A stretch of DNA of 64,000 nucleotides, taken from positions 124,001 to 188,000 of the forward strand of contig NZ_FUZF01000004.1 of the NCBI RefSeq assembly GCF_900168125.1. The letters run 5' to 3'. Both the position numbers and the translations under genes were made by a program. Positions 17,096 through 24,975 of the stretch are shown one piece after another. Under the pieces are notes generated by a model, which saw nothing but the letters and a program-made list of their open reading frames with translations, searched no databases and was not told where the DNA came from. Source of the stretch: Sphingobacterium nematocida. Its GTDB lineage: Bacteria > Bacteroidota > Bacteroidia > Sphingobacteriales > Sphingobacteriaceae. Numbering within the stretch: position 1 is the first letter of the stretch; each line of letters starts with the position of its first letter.

Positions 17096-18789
17096 TTGAA
17101 AATAAGTGTCGTTTCTTTTCTTCCAATTTTAACTCTGATTTCCTGTCAGAATAAACATGTAACTTCGATCGCAACGAACTCAGTAGAAGATAGTGTCTAT
17201 ATTAAAGCAATGGACTTCCTGGATAAAGGGCAGTCGGACAGTGCTTTTATTCTCTTTGATAAGGCAAAGGATGCTTATCTTGAAGTAAAAGATAGTACAT
17301 GGGCTGCATTTTGTATGATTCAAATGGCTATAACGTTAACGGAAACGGGGGATTATTTTGGTGCAGAGGAACTGTCCTTTCAAACCTGGAAATACCTAGA
17401 TCATACGGATACTAGTCATTAAATATGATTAGTTCAAATTACAACAATATAGCTAATGCCACTGGGCAGTTAGGCCATTTTGAAGAAGCGTTGCCCTTTT
17501 ACGATAAAGCGCTAAATTATGCTACAAATCCAGAGCAGAAAAGAAATATTTTGAATAATAAAGCAATAGTATTATTTGATTTACGACGGTTTGAAGAAGC
17601 ATTGAAGATATATGAAAAGCTAATAGTAGAAAAGAGAACTAAAAATGTTTCGTATGCTAGAGCGCTGACTAATTATGCGAGCACAAGGTGGCGGGTAGAC
17701 AAGTCATATAATCCGTTGCCTGATTTTTGGAAGGCCAAGAGTATTAGAGAGGCTAGCCAAGATATGGGCGAACACAGTTCTATTTATTCTCATATGACAG
17801 CGTACTATGAAGGACGGAATGTGGATTCAGCAATTTTTTATGCGCGGAAGCGAATGGCTGTAGCTCTACATGTAGAGACGCCCGAAGATCTTCGAAATGC
17901 GCTCACGACGTTGATTCGTTTGGAACCTAGTGATTCTTCCAAAGGTTTAATCGACCGTTATAAGCTTTTGCAAGATAGTGTAAATAGCGCAAGGTCACTT
18001 TCTAAAAATCAGTTCGCCTCGGTCCGTTATGAAGCTGAGAAAAACAAAGTCGATAATGCACAGTTGAAAAATAGTCTCTCTGAAAAGATACAGAAGATCA
18101 ATTTACAGCGAGTTTGGGCTTTAATCGGCGGAATCTTTATTTTGTTATTCGTTGTATGGGGATATGTTAGATCAAAACAGCGTAAAGAACGAATGAAGGG
18201 AGAAGCTGCCGAACGCATAAAGATAAATGAGTTGCGAACATCGAGAAAGGTACATGATGTTGTAGCTAATGGTCTGTATCGTGTGATGTCGGAAATAACA
18301 TATGTTGACGTAATAGATAAAGAGGATATATTAGATAAGATCGAAGACATGTACAGTCGGTCTAGGGATATTTCTTATGAAGCGGAGATAGGCAATGAAT
18401 CCGATTTTTTATAGTTCGACCAGGTTATTAGTAGCTTGTTGAAATCTTTTTCGAGGGTCAAGCATAAAGTATTTATTGTTGGTAATGAGGAGGCAATCTG
18501 GGACGGAATGTCAGTAATGGTAAAAGAAGATATATACCTTGTATTAGTGTAACTTATGATCGATATGAGAAAACAAAGTAGAGCTGAGACGGTCTTGGTC
18601 CGATTTGTACGGAAAGCACAGTATTTTAACATAACGTATAAGGATAATGGGGGAGGTGTGAAAGAAATTAATGGCAGGAATGGTATTCTGAATACGAAAA
18701 CCCGTATTCAGGGGATGGGAGGAAAGATTATCTTTGAGAGTAAAGAAGTTGATGGATTGAGAATAAATATTCAGATTCCCGTCATTTAA
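17096..18789 (+). pseudogene. Decayed TPR-containing sensor histidine kinase (first tandem copy)
   Basis: Paralogue of the intact gene at 18968. It keeps a TTG start, lipoprotein signal (ILTLISC), TPR region, transmembrane helix and kinase-like domain, but the frame is broken by a shift near 17420 and by two nonsense codons, TAG at 18412-18414 (TCG in the intact copy) and TAA at 18550-18552 (GAA in the intact copy). Pieces at 17096-17422, 17425-18414 and 18556-18789 together cover the whole length. Its N-terminal sensor region differs strongly from the intact copy whereas the kinase part is almost the same, suggesting either old sensor divergence with gene conversion of the 3' part or recombination between paralogues. 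Confidence 0.9.
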
Positions 18790-18802
18790 ACCATTTTTTT
18801 TA

Positions 18803-18860
18803 TATATAAAAAAGTATCGATTGCTGAAGATCATGAGCTAGCTAATGTATCTGTACCAGC
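18803..18860 (+). pseudogene. Remnant of a response regulator N-terminus
   Basis: The codons following the broken kinase read KKVSIAEDHELANVSV, matching residues 3-18 of the intact regulator at 20678 (KKVLIAEDHELANISV). The start ATG has become ATA and similarity ends at about 18860. It marks the right edge of the duplicated unit. Confidence 0.88.
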
Positions 18861-18967
18861 TCCCTCTTTTGCAGATTAGCGTCTGTGGAATTTTAATTCA
18901 ACTATTTGTGATTTTCGAATGTTATAAATGATTGCGTTTTTAGTATCTTAATCGCAAAATTATAGCT

Positions 18968-20662
18968 TTGAAAATTGGTGCCGTTTTTTTTCTGTTATTA
19001 CTGAGTGCGGTTTCATGTCAGTATAGGGAATCTGTGTCGATAAAAACGGAACCTGTCAATGAGTCCTTATATCGAGAAGCATTAAGATTTCTGGATAAAG
19101 GTGAGTTGGATAGTGCATTTGTTTTCTTTGACCGCGCTAAGGATTTGTACCTCGATGCTAAGGATGATAATGGTGTCGCATCATGCCTGATTCAAATGGC
19201 TATGACACTTTCGGATGTTGGTGATTATTTAGGTGCCCAAGAACTATCTTATCAAGCATTCAAATACCTTAATGTTAAAGATACTACCGAACATCACTTG
19301 ATCAGTATCAACTATAATAATATTGGCAACGCAACGGCTCAGTTGGATGATTTTGATGAAGCTTTGCGTATTTATGATCAAAGCATTAGGTTCGCAACAG
19401 ATACGGATCATAAGGAACAGGTCTTAAATAATAAAGCTGTAGTATTATTTGATGTACGACGGTTTAATGAAGCATTGAAAATATATGAAAAGCTAATCGC
19501 CGAAAAAAGAACTAAAGATATTTCGTATGCTAGAACGCTGACCAATTATGCAAAGACAAGGTGGCGGGTAGACAAGTCTTATAATCCTTTGCCTGATCTT
19601 TGGATGGGCAGGGATATTCGAGAAGAGCTTAAGAATCTTTGGGGACAAAACTCCAGTTATACCCACCTTGCAGAATACTATGAAGATCGGAATATAGACT
19701 CTGCAATTTACTATGCGCGAAGACGATTTGATGTAGCGAACCAGTTGAATAGTTGGAAAGATCTTATCAATGCTTTTGCAATGTTGATTCGACTGGAACC
19801 TAATGATTCTTCCAAAGGTTTAATCGACCGTTATAAGCTTTTGCAGGATAGTGTAAATAGCGCAAGGTCACTTTCTAAAAATCAGTTCGCTTCTGTCCGT
19901 TATGAAGCTGAGAAAAACAAGGTGGATAATGCCCAGTTGAAAAATAGTCTCTCTGAAAAGATACAAAAGATCAATTTACAGCGAGTTTGGGCTTCAATCT
20001 GCGGAATATTTGTTTTGTTATTCGTTGTATGGGGATATGTTAGATCAAAACAACGTAAAGAACGAATGAAGGGCGAAGCTGCCGAACGCATAAAGATAAA
20101 TGAGTTGCGAACATCGAGAAAGGTACATGACGTCGTAGCTAATGGTCTGTATCGTGTGATGTCGGAAATAACATATGTTGAGGTAATAGATAAAGAGGAT
20201 GTATTAGATAAGATCGAAGATATGTACAATCGGTCTAGGGATATTTCTTATGAAGCGGAGATAGGCAATGAATCCGATCTTTTATCGTTCGACCAGGTTA
20301 TTAGCAGCTTGTTGAAATCTTTTTCGAGTGTCAAGCATAAAGTATTTATTGTTGGTAATGAAGAGGCAATCTGGGACGGAATGTCAGCAATGGTAAAAGA
20401 AGATATATACCGTGTATTACTGGAACTCATGATCGATATGAGAAAACAAAGTAGAGCTGAGACGGTCTTGGTCCGATTTGTACGGAAAGCAAAGTGTTTT
20501 AACATAACGTATAAGGATAATGGAGAAGGAGGGAAAGAAATTAATGGCAGGAATGTTATTCTGAATACGGAAACCCGTATTCAGAGGATGGGAGGAAAGA
20601 TTATCTTTGAAAGTAAGGAAGCTGATGGATTGAGAATAGATATTCAGATTCCTGTCATTTAA
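18968..20662 (+). CDS. TPR-repeat lipoprotein sensor kinase with degenerate ATP-binding motifs
   Basis: A 564-residue protein from a TTG start (no ATG fits the signal sequence). Lipobox Cys is C17; TPR-like helices fill residues 30-290; a coiled coil 295-338; one transmembrane helix 340-358; then a dimerisation/phospho-acceptor domain with H387 (RKVHDVVANGLYRVM) and a HATPase-like domain. This architecture is the common Bacteroidota TPR-HK partnered with a NarL-like regulator, encoded 15 bp downstream. Oddities: the N-box Asn is D490 and the usual His is Q494 (ELMIDMRKQS), and the G2 glycine position reads NTETRI (E535) where family members have NTGTRI. G1 (DNGEG 517-521) is kept. It may be a pseudokinase, phosphatase or weak kinase sensing a periplasmic ligand. 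Confidence 0.85.
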   Translation: MKIGAVFFLLLLSAVSCQYRESVSIKTEPVNESLYREALRFLDKGELDSAFVFFDRAKDLYLDAKDDNGVASCLIQMAMTLSDVGDYLGAQELSYQAFKYLNVKDTTEHHLISINYNNIGNATAQLDDFDEALRIYDQSIRFATDTDHKEQVLNNKAVVLFDVRRFNEALKIYEKLIAEKRTKDISYARTLTNYAKTRWRVDKSYNPLPDLWMGRDIREELKNLWGQNSSYTHLAEYYEDRNIDSAIYYARRRFDVANQLNSWKDLINAFAMLIRLEPNDSSKGLIDRYKLLQDSVNSARSLSKNQFASVRYEAEKNKVDNAQLKNSLSEKIQKINLQRVWASICGIFVLLFVVWGYVRSKQRKERMKGEAAERIKINELRTSRKVHDVVANGLYRVMSEITYVEVIDKEDVLDKIEDMYNRSRDISYEAEIGNESDLLSFDQVISSLLKSFSSVKHKVFIVGNEEAIWDGMSAMVKEDIYRVLLELMIDMRKQSRAETVLVRFVRKAKCFNITYKDNGEGGKEINGRNVILNTETRIQRMGGKIIFESKEADGLRIDIQIPVI

Positions 20663-20677
20663 ACCATTTGATATTTT

Positions 20678-21343
20678 ATGTTAAAAAAAGTATTGATTGC
20701 TGAAGATCATGAGTTAGCTAATATATCTGTACAAAAATCATTAAATGATTTTGGGGTCAAGGAGGCTAAATATGTCTACTATTGTGACCATGCTATGGCG
20801 TGGCTTAAAAAGGCATCTTTGAAGAAAGAACCGTATGATCTGTTGATTACTGACTTGGGATTTGAAGATGATAATACGGATCAGGAAATCAGACACGGTC
20901 TGATATTAATAGAAGCTGCCAAAGCTATCCAGCCGGAGTTAAAAATAATTATCCTTACGGCGGACCGCCGTAATAGCGAAATTGATAACTTGTTAAAATT
21001 AGGGGTAGTGAATGGATATGTACGTAAGGCAAGACGGGATGCGCAGTATCTGTTAGAGGCTTTGTGTGCAGTAAATGAAAATAGGCAATATGTTTCACCT
21101 GAAAACGGCCAAAAGTATTTTGGTAAAAATAGTTACGAGTTTAGTAGACAGGATATTGCAATTATATCTCTGTTGGCGGAGGGGGTAGCACAGAAGAATA
21201 TACCGGTTTATCTCCAACAAAGGAATATTAGGCCCTGGGGATTGAGTAGTATTGAAAAAAGTCTTCGGCAAATGAAGGATATATTAGGAGTAGGTAAGAA
21301 TGAACAGTTGGTCGCATATTGTAAAGATATTGGCCTCATATAA
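20678..21343 (+). CDS. Response regulator with receiver and LuxR/NarL-like C-terminal domain
   Basis: A 221-residue protein. The receiver domain (1-125) is intact: acidic pair E9-D10, phospho-acceptor D59 (LLITDLGF), T94 and K117. The C-terminal part (155-221) has the shape of a LuxR-type helix-turn-helix (FSRQDIAIISLLAEGVAQKNI, then LSSIEKSLRQMKDILG and NEQLVAYCKDIGLI), although the recognition helix is unusual (YLQQRNIRPWGLSSIEKSL) as in this Bacteroidota subgroup. It forms an operon with the TPR sensor and ends before a bidirectional terminator. Targets are unknown; the palindrome before the repeat-peptide gene is a candidate. Confidence 0.88.
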   Translation: MLKKVLIAEDHELANISVQKSLNDFGVKEAKYVYYCDHAMAWLKKASLKKEPYDLLITDLGFEDDNTDQEIRHGLILIEAAKAIQPELKIIILTADRRNSEIDNLLKLGVVNGYVRKARRDAQYLLEALCAVNENRQYVSPENGQKYFGKNSYEFSRQDIAIISLLAEGVAQKNIPVYLQQRNIRPWGLSSIEKSLRQMKDILGVGKNEQLVAYCKDIGLI

Positions 21344-21435
21344 CATAAGGGTACTTCCATACTCAACAAAATGGAAAAATTAATTTTGATACCATTGACT
21401 TTTTTAATCATTTGATATCCCTAAGAAAAGACAAT

Positions 21436-21470
21436 AAAAAAAGGATAGACTGTAACAGTCTATCCTTTTT
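21436..21470. terminator. Bidirectional intrinsic terminator between response regulator and cspA
   Basis: A 15-bp perfect stem (21438-21452 with 21456-21470, loop TAA) is flanked by A on the left and T on the right, so it works for both converging genes. Confidence 0.92.
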
Positions 21471-21494
21471 ATAAGAAAGTATTGTTGTAATATA

Positions 21495-21686
21495 TTATGC
21501 TAATTGCACGTTAACCGCATTGATACCTCTTTGAGTTCTTTCAGTGTCGAAAGTTACAACGTCACCTTCGGATACTTGGCTTTTTAGAGCAGATACGTGT
21601 ACAAATACATCTGCGCTTCCATCTTCTGGAGTAATAAAACCAAACCCTTTAGTTTCATTGAAAAATTTAATTTTGCCTTTGTTCAT
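21495..21686 (-). CDS. cspA: Cold-shock domain protein
   Basis: A 63-residue single CSD protein, a nucleic-acid chaperone that melts RNA structure. Both RNA-binding motifs are present: RNP1 as KGFGFI and RNP2 as VFVHVS; the start [17 protein letters not shown] and the end [10 protein letters not shown] are canonical. Length is typical of Bacteroidota CspA-like proteins. It shares its terminator with the opposing response regulator gene and lies downstream of, but is separated by its own promoter region from, the tRNA-Arg gene. Whether it is cold-induced is not visible. Confidence 0.96.
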   Translation of the reverse strand: MNKGKIKFFNETKGFGFITPEDGSADVFVHVSALKSQVSEGDVVTFDTERTQRGINAVNVQLA

Positions 21687-21741
21687 TATATTTTAATTTA
21701 ACACTCGCAAGGTAAGTATAATAAATGAATAATCATGCAAT

Positions 21742-21774
21742 AAAAAAAAATACTCTAAACATTTGTTTAGAGTA
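21742..21774 (-). terminator. Terminator of tRNA-Arg
   Basis: A 10-bp stem (21751-21760 with 21765-21774) followed on the minus strand by nine T. It begins six bases beyond the tRNA. Confidence 0.9.
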
Positions 21775-21779
21775 TTATG

Positions 21780-21853
21780 TACGCCCATCAGGATTCGAAC
21801 CTGAGACCGACGGTTTAGAAAACCGTTGCTCTATCCAGCTGAGCTATGGGCGC
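21780..21853 (-). tRNA. tRNA-Arg (anticodon TCT)
   Basis: The minus strand folds into a standard cloverleaf of 74 nt: acceptor GCGCCCA/TGGGCGT (one G-U), D arm AGCTCAGCTGGATAGAGC, anticodon loop TTTCTAA giving TCT, T arm with GGTTCGAATCC, discriminator A. CCA is not encoded. It reads AGA/AGG codons. Confidence 0.97.
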
Positions 21854-21869
21854 CTGTCTTTCAGTGCAA

Positions 21870-21900
21870 CAAAAGTAGCGTTTTGGATGTCAAATACAAA
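21870..21900 (-). promoter_or_regulatory. Consensus promoter of tRNA-Arg
   Basis: On the minus strand TTTG (21897-21900), a 19-bp spacer, then TACTTTTG (21870-21877): a full match to the Bacteroidota primary-sigma consensus. The tRNA begins 16 bases beyond. Confidence 0.85.
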
Positions 21901-22007
21901 ATATTTGTTCTTTTTTTTATAGCGTATATAATAACTGCTTGCATGACAGTTGTATAATTTATCTTAAAATCTTAATGTAGGTTAAGAGTAAAGTTTTTTT
22001 AGCTATT

Positions 22008-22015
22008 TACCTTTG
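22008..22015 (+). promoter_or_regulatory. Possible -7 element of yceI
   Basis: TACCTTTG fits the -7 consensus and lies 65 bp before the YceI start; no clear -33 TTTG is found at the proper distance. Confidence 0.4.
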
Positions 22016-22080
22016 TATTGTTAAGAACAAAAACAAGAAAAATTAGTTTATTACATTAACAAGTTATATAAAATAGTATT

Positions 22081-22605
22081 ATGGCAACATGGAATTTGGA
22101 CACGGCGCACAGTGAAATTGAATTTAAAGTGCGTCACATGATGATCTCTACAGTAAAAGGACAATTCAAAAATTTTGAAGTATCCATTAATAGTGAGTCT
22201 GATGATATCTCGAAAGGAACAGTGAGTGTAAAAATAGACACGACCTCTCTAGATACTAAAAATGAGCAAAGAGACCAACACTTGAAAAGCAGTGATTTTT
22301 TTGACGCAACAGAATTTCCTACTATTACGTTTGTATCAACTTCGGTCGTAGGAGATGTACAAGACGAGTTTAAGATTAATGGCGACTTAACTGTGAAAGG
22401 AATTACTAAACCGATCGTAGTCAAAGCCGAATTTGGTGGGATAGCGAAAGATCCTTGGGGAAATGAAAAAGTTGGGTATACCGTAAAAGGAGCTATTAAT
22501 CGATCTGATTTTGGACTGACATGGAATGCAGCATTGGAGACAGGTGGGGTAATGGTCTCTGAAGAGGTGAAGTTTGAGGGGGAATTGCAATTTGTAAAAA
22601 GCTAA
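22081..22605 (+). CDS. YceI family protein
   Basis: A 174-residue lipocalin-like beta-barrel of the YceI family, which binds isoprenoid-like amphiphiles. It starts ATWNLDTAHSEIEFKVRHMMISTVKGQFKNF, the canonical opening, and continues with DFFDATEFPTITF and LTVKGITKPI, all family hallmarks, ending with the GVMVSEEVKFEGELQF strand. It lacks a signal peptide, so unlike E. coli YceI it should be cytosolic, as with many Bacteroidota members. Monocistronic, with its own terminator directly after the stop. Confidence 0.95.
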   Translation: MATWNLDTAHSEIEFKVRHMMISTVKGQFKNFEVSINSESDDISKGTVSVKIDTTSLDTKNEQRDQHLKSSDFFDATEFPTITFVSTSVVGDVQDEFKINGDLTVKGITKPIVVKAEFGGIAKDPWGNEKVGYTVKGAINRSDFGLTWNAALETGGVMVSEEVKFEGELQFVKS

Positions 22606-22620
22606 TAATCAGCGTTTGTT

Positions 22621-22641
22621 GCGCTTCAGGAGCGCTTTTTT
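22621..22641 (+). terminator. Intrinsic terminator of yceI
   Basis: Stem GCGCT-TCAGG-AGCGC (22621-22635) followed by six T; ten bases later the tRNA-Ser promoter begins. Confidence 0.88.
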
Positions 22642-22650
22642 GAAATAAAT

Positions 22651-22681
22651 TTTGGAAATCAAGGTAGAATTTCTACTTTTG
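22651..22681 (+). promoter_or_regulatory. Consensus promoter of tRNA-Ser
   Basis: TTTG (22651-22654), a 19-bp spacer and TACTTTTG (22674-22681). The mature tRNA starts only five bases after the -7 element, so transcription should begin at or within a base or two of the tRNA 5' end. Confidence 0.88.
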
Positions 22682-22685
22682 TGGC

Positions 22686-22770
22686 GGAGAGCTGGCAGAG
22701 TGGTCGAATGCGGCGGTCTTGAAAACCGTTAACTGTCACAGGTTCGGGGGTTCGAATCCCTCGCTCTCCG
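22686..22770 (+). tRNA. tRNA-Ser (anticodon TGA)
   Basis: An 85-nt class II tRNA with acceptor GGAGAGC/GCTCTCC, discriminator G, anticodon loop CTTGAAA (TGA), a long variable arm and T arm GGGGGTTCGAATCCCTC. CCA is not encoded. It decodes UCA and related serine codons. Confidence 0.97.
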
Positions 22771-22773
22771 CAG

Positions 22774-22804
22774 AAAAACCTTCATCGAAAGATGAAGGTT
22801 TTTT
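22774..22804 (+). terminator. Terminator of tRNA-Ser
   Basis: A 13-bp stem (22774-22786 with 22791-22803) with GAAA loop, ending in six T, four bases after the tRNA. Confidence 0.93.
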
Positions 22805-22850
22805 GCGTTTTACTGTCTCTTATTTTTGTTTTTTATTTGCAATTTTGAAT

Positions 22851-23324
22851 ATGAAGATTAGTTTGCTATGTATCGGAAAGACGGATGATAAGTTTATTCA
22901 GGAAGGAATTGATAAATATCTTAAGCGCCTGAAGCATTATGTGTCGTTTACGATAGGGATACTGCCGGATGTAAAGAATGTGAAGAGTATGTCTGAGGCA
23001 CAACAAATGGATAAGGAAGGGGAGCTATTCTTTAAAAATTTGAACAATACGGATTATGTAGTTCTTTTGGATGAAAAGGGAAAAGAATTTAGATCTATTG
23101 AATTCTCCGAATATTTGGAGCAAAAGATGGTCGGGAGTGTACAACATGTAGTTTTTCTTATTGGCGGACCGTATGGGTTTGCTCCTAAAGTGAAAGAACG
23201 CTCAAATGCGAGCATGTCCCTTTCGAAGTTGACATTCTCGCATCAGATGGTTCGCTTATTTTTTGTGGAGCAGGTTTATAGGGCTTTTTCGATTATGAAG
23301 GGAGAACCCTATCATCATGAATAG
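22851..23324 (+). CDS. rlmH: 23S rRNA (pseudouridine-1915 N3) methyltransferase RlmH
   Basis: A 157-residue SPOUT-fold methyltransferase that modifies m3-pseudouridine 1915 in helix 69 of 23S rRNA using SAM. The ATG at 22851 gives the exact family length; a longer upstream frame running through tRNA-Ser is not coding. Motifs: start MKISLLCIGKTDDKFIQEGIDKYLKRL, the SAM-binding knot loop FLIGGPYGF, and the C-terminal SLSKLTFSHQMVRLFFVEQVYRAFSI with the terminal EPYHHE. A small membrane protein gene follows 50 bases downstream. Confidence 0.97.
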   Translation: MKISLLCIGKTDDKFIQEGIDKYLKRLKHYVSFTIGILPDVKNVKSMSEAQQMDKEGELFFKNLNNTDYVVLLDEKGKEFRSIEFSEYLEQKMVGSVQHVVFLIGGPYGFAPKVKERSNASMSLSKLTFSHQMVRLFFVEQVYRAFSIMKGEPYHHE

Positions 23325-23374
23325 TTTGTGGATTTAGTATATTCTTTGCATCTTTAAATAAAGACAATATTGTT

Positions 23375-23491
23375 ATGGATAAGTATAAGAGAGATTATAG
23401 ATTTAAAAGCGATGAGGGAGAACGAAGTCTTAAATGGTTGATTGTCGTTTGTGGGATTGTGATTGCTGCAGTAGCTTATTTCCTCAGTTAA
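23375..23491 (+). CDS. Small single-pass membrane protein of 38 residues
   Basis: The frame from the ATG at 23375 encodes a charged N-terminus (MDKYKRDYRFKSDEGERS) followed by one hydrophobic helix (LKWLIVVCGIVIAAVAYFLS). The composition, positive-outside-of-helix arrangement and position 50 bases after rlmH support a real co-transcribed gene of the kind missed by length cut-offs. No function is known; such proteins often bind and tune membrane complexes. Confidence 0.6.
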   Translation: MDKYKRDYRFKSDEGERSLKWLIVVCGIVIAAVAYFLS

Positions 23492-23512
23492 AACAGATAA
23501 GTGGATATAAAA

Positions 23513-23539
23513 TAAGGCGATATTTGGGATATCGCCTTA
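23513..23539 (-). terminator. Hairpin between small protein gene and NUDIX gene
   Basis: An 11-bp stem (23513-23523 with 23529-23539). The minus-strand continuation TTATTTTATAT is T-rich, so it mainly serves the minus-strand operon ending with the NUDIX gene. Confidence 0.55.
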
Positions 23540-23694
23540 AAATCACACTAACTATAAATGTCGCTCCCAGAAAGGGGCTTCATTTGTGATAATCAAGCAC
23601 CATATACTGGTAGGCATGATTTCAGTGTTATAAAAATATAAATCATTTTTAGAATAATCAAGCTTTTTTGAAAATAAAAAAATAGGAATAAAAC

Positions 23695-24156
23695 CTAGCT
23701 GTTAGATTGGTATTCTGCTTTTTTGTAACTTTCCCAGGCTACTTGATCCGTTTTAAAAGTAAGGTGATCGCTATGTAATTCGTGGCAATCGATTAATCTA
23801 AAGACTTCCTCTTTATCTTGTGTATTAAGCGTCTTAAAATTCATAGGATGCTCCTGGAGAGGAATTGTTAATGGACCTAGTGCCTTCACCAAATAATAGA
23901 CAGATAAAATCTGACTGCTATTGAAGCTTGATTTCTCATAAAAATCGGTTGTATACAAATGTTTGACTACTTCGATCTCTAGATTGCATTCTTCTATAAA
24001 CTCCCGCTTTAAAGCATCTAACAATCCTTCACCATATTCTAAGCCTCCTCCGGGAAATTTAGTAAAAGATACACTTTGCGTACGTTCGTCACTCACTAAT
24101 ACTCTATTCTGTGCATCGATCAATATTCCATACACCCTTACATTGAACATGTACAT
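23695..24156 (-). CDS. NUDIX hydrolase
   Basis: A 153-residue pyrophosphohydrolase. The NUDIX box is GGGLEYGEGLLDALKREFIEECNLEI; it follows the G-x5-E-x7-REUxEE pattern with the late Gly replaced by Asn. The catalytic Glu residues that hold Mg are present. Substrate is open (nucleoside diphosphate derivatives in general). A second Met two codons in is an equally good start. The gene follows the DUF1080 gene with one base between, so the two share a transcript. Confidence 0.9.
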   Translation of the reverse strand: MYMFNVRVYGILIDAQNRVLVSDERTQSVSFTKFPGGGLEYGEGLLDALKREFIEECNLEIEVVKHLYTTDFYEKSSFNSSQILSVYYLVKALGPLTIPLQEHPMNFKTLNTQDKEEVFRLIDCHELHSDHLTFKTDQVAWESYKKAEYQSNS

Positions 24157-24157
24157 A

Positions 24158-24973
24158 CTACTTATCTTTTATTTTATTCTTGGGGGTTAAATCTTTGATG
24201 AATATATTTCTGAATTCTACAGGTTGTCCTTCACTTTGAAGCGCAATGAATCCGCTTTTTAGGGCTTTCCCATCAATTTTCATTCGAGGGTCAAAGTTGT
24301 TTACAACAGCCCCTCCAATATGAGGTTTGCTATAGGAGAGTACAGTGTCTCCCTCAATGATGTGGTGAATGATGGAATCTCCTAATACGATAAGCTCTGC
24401 TTTGACCCATTGGTCGCCATCATAGGTCTTGGATTTTGAATCGATGCAATGAGTTGTCAACAGTTTATCTTGGTAATATATATGCGTGCCGGGTGAGCAC
24501 ATGTTGCCGGTAGGTCTTGGCTTACCATCGCTCAGGCCTCCGAGAAACTGCATTTCAACAGAAATAGGCCAGTCTTGCTCGGCAGGCATTGTTTTAGGAT
24601 CTTGTGAATGAAACATAATACCGCTGTTACGCAAGGTATAAGAGGGAGCTCCTGGATACAAATCACCGTAGAATCGGTATTCTAATTTTAAATGATAATT
24701 GGTAAATGGTACATCATAATAAAGATGCCCAAACCTATTGTCATAAGATTTGCCATAACCGTCATAATTCACTTGGATAACATCATTACTCACGCGAAAA
24801 GTATTCGCGAAATTGTTTCCACTCTCGTAAGGATAAATCTTCGCTGTCCAGTTTTTTAGGTCTTTACCATTGAAGAGAGAGTGCCACCCATTATCGACCT
24901 GACGTTGTGATGCGCAGGAGGCTGTCAAAAGTCCGAAAGCAAAAAGTGAAATTTTATGGTAGGTTTTAAGCAT
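24158..24973 (-). CDS. DUF1080 lipoprotein (3-keto-disaccharide hydrolase fold)
   Basis: A 271-residue lipoprotein (lipobox LLTASC) with the concanavalin-like DUF1080 domain: GWHSLFNGKDLKNWTAKIYPYE at the start, the YHLKLEYRF strand, RNSGIMFHSQ, and the terminal GFIALQSEGQPVEFRNIFIKDL. Family members bind or hydrolyse sugars, some 3-keto-glycosides, on the cell surface. It lies between a hypothetical gene (two bases upstream) and the NUDIX gene. Confidence 0.92.
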   Translation of the reverse strand: MLKTYHKISLFAFGLLTASCASQRQVDNGWHSLFNGKDLKNWTAKIYPYESGNNFANTFRVSNDVIQVNYDGYGKSYDNRFGHLYYDVPFTNYHLKLEYRFYGDLYPGAPSYTLRNSGIMFHSQDPKTMPAEQDWPISVEMQFLGGLSDGKPRPTGNMCSPGTHIYYQDKLLTTHCIDSKSKTYDGDQWVKAELIVLGDSIIHHIIEGDTVLSYSKPHIGGAVVNNFDPRMKIDGKALKSGFIALQSEGQPVEFRNIFIKDLTPKNKIKDK

Positions 24974-24975
24974 GA

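Larger units (their letters stand above)
17041..18860 (+). repeat. First copy of a tandem duplication of the TPR-kinase/response-regulator unit
   Basis: The segment 17041-18860 corresponds to about 18915-20735: both start with a shared upstream element (TTTTTAGTATCTT) and a TTG start, run through the kinase and end in the first codons of the response regulator. Similarity is uneven: low over the first TPR third, high from about 17560, and nearly perfect from about 17930 to the end of the kinase. Confidence 0.85.

Noticed and set aside
17420..17425. Programmed frameshift in the first TPR-kinase copy
   Set aside because: Two further nonsense codons downstream and an intact paralogue indicate a pseudogene rather than recoding.
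21725..21922. A 65-codon plus-strand frame over tRNA-Arg
   Set aside because: It is the antisense of the tRNA gene, its terminator and its promoter.
22719..22850. N-terminal extension of RlmH
   Set aside because: It would be translated from inside tRNA-Ser and through its terminator; the ATG at 22851 gives the family length of 157.
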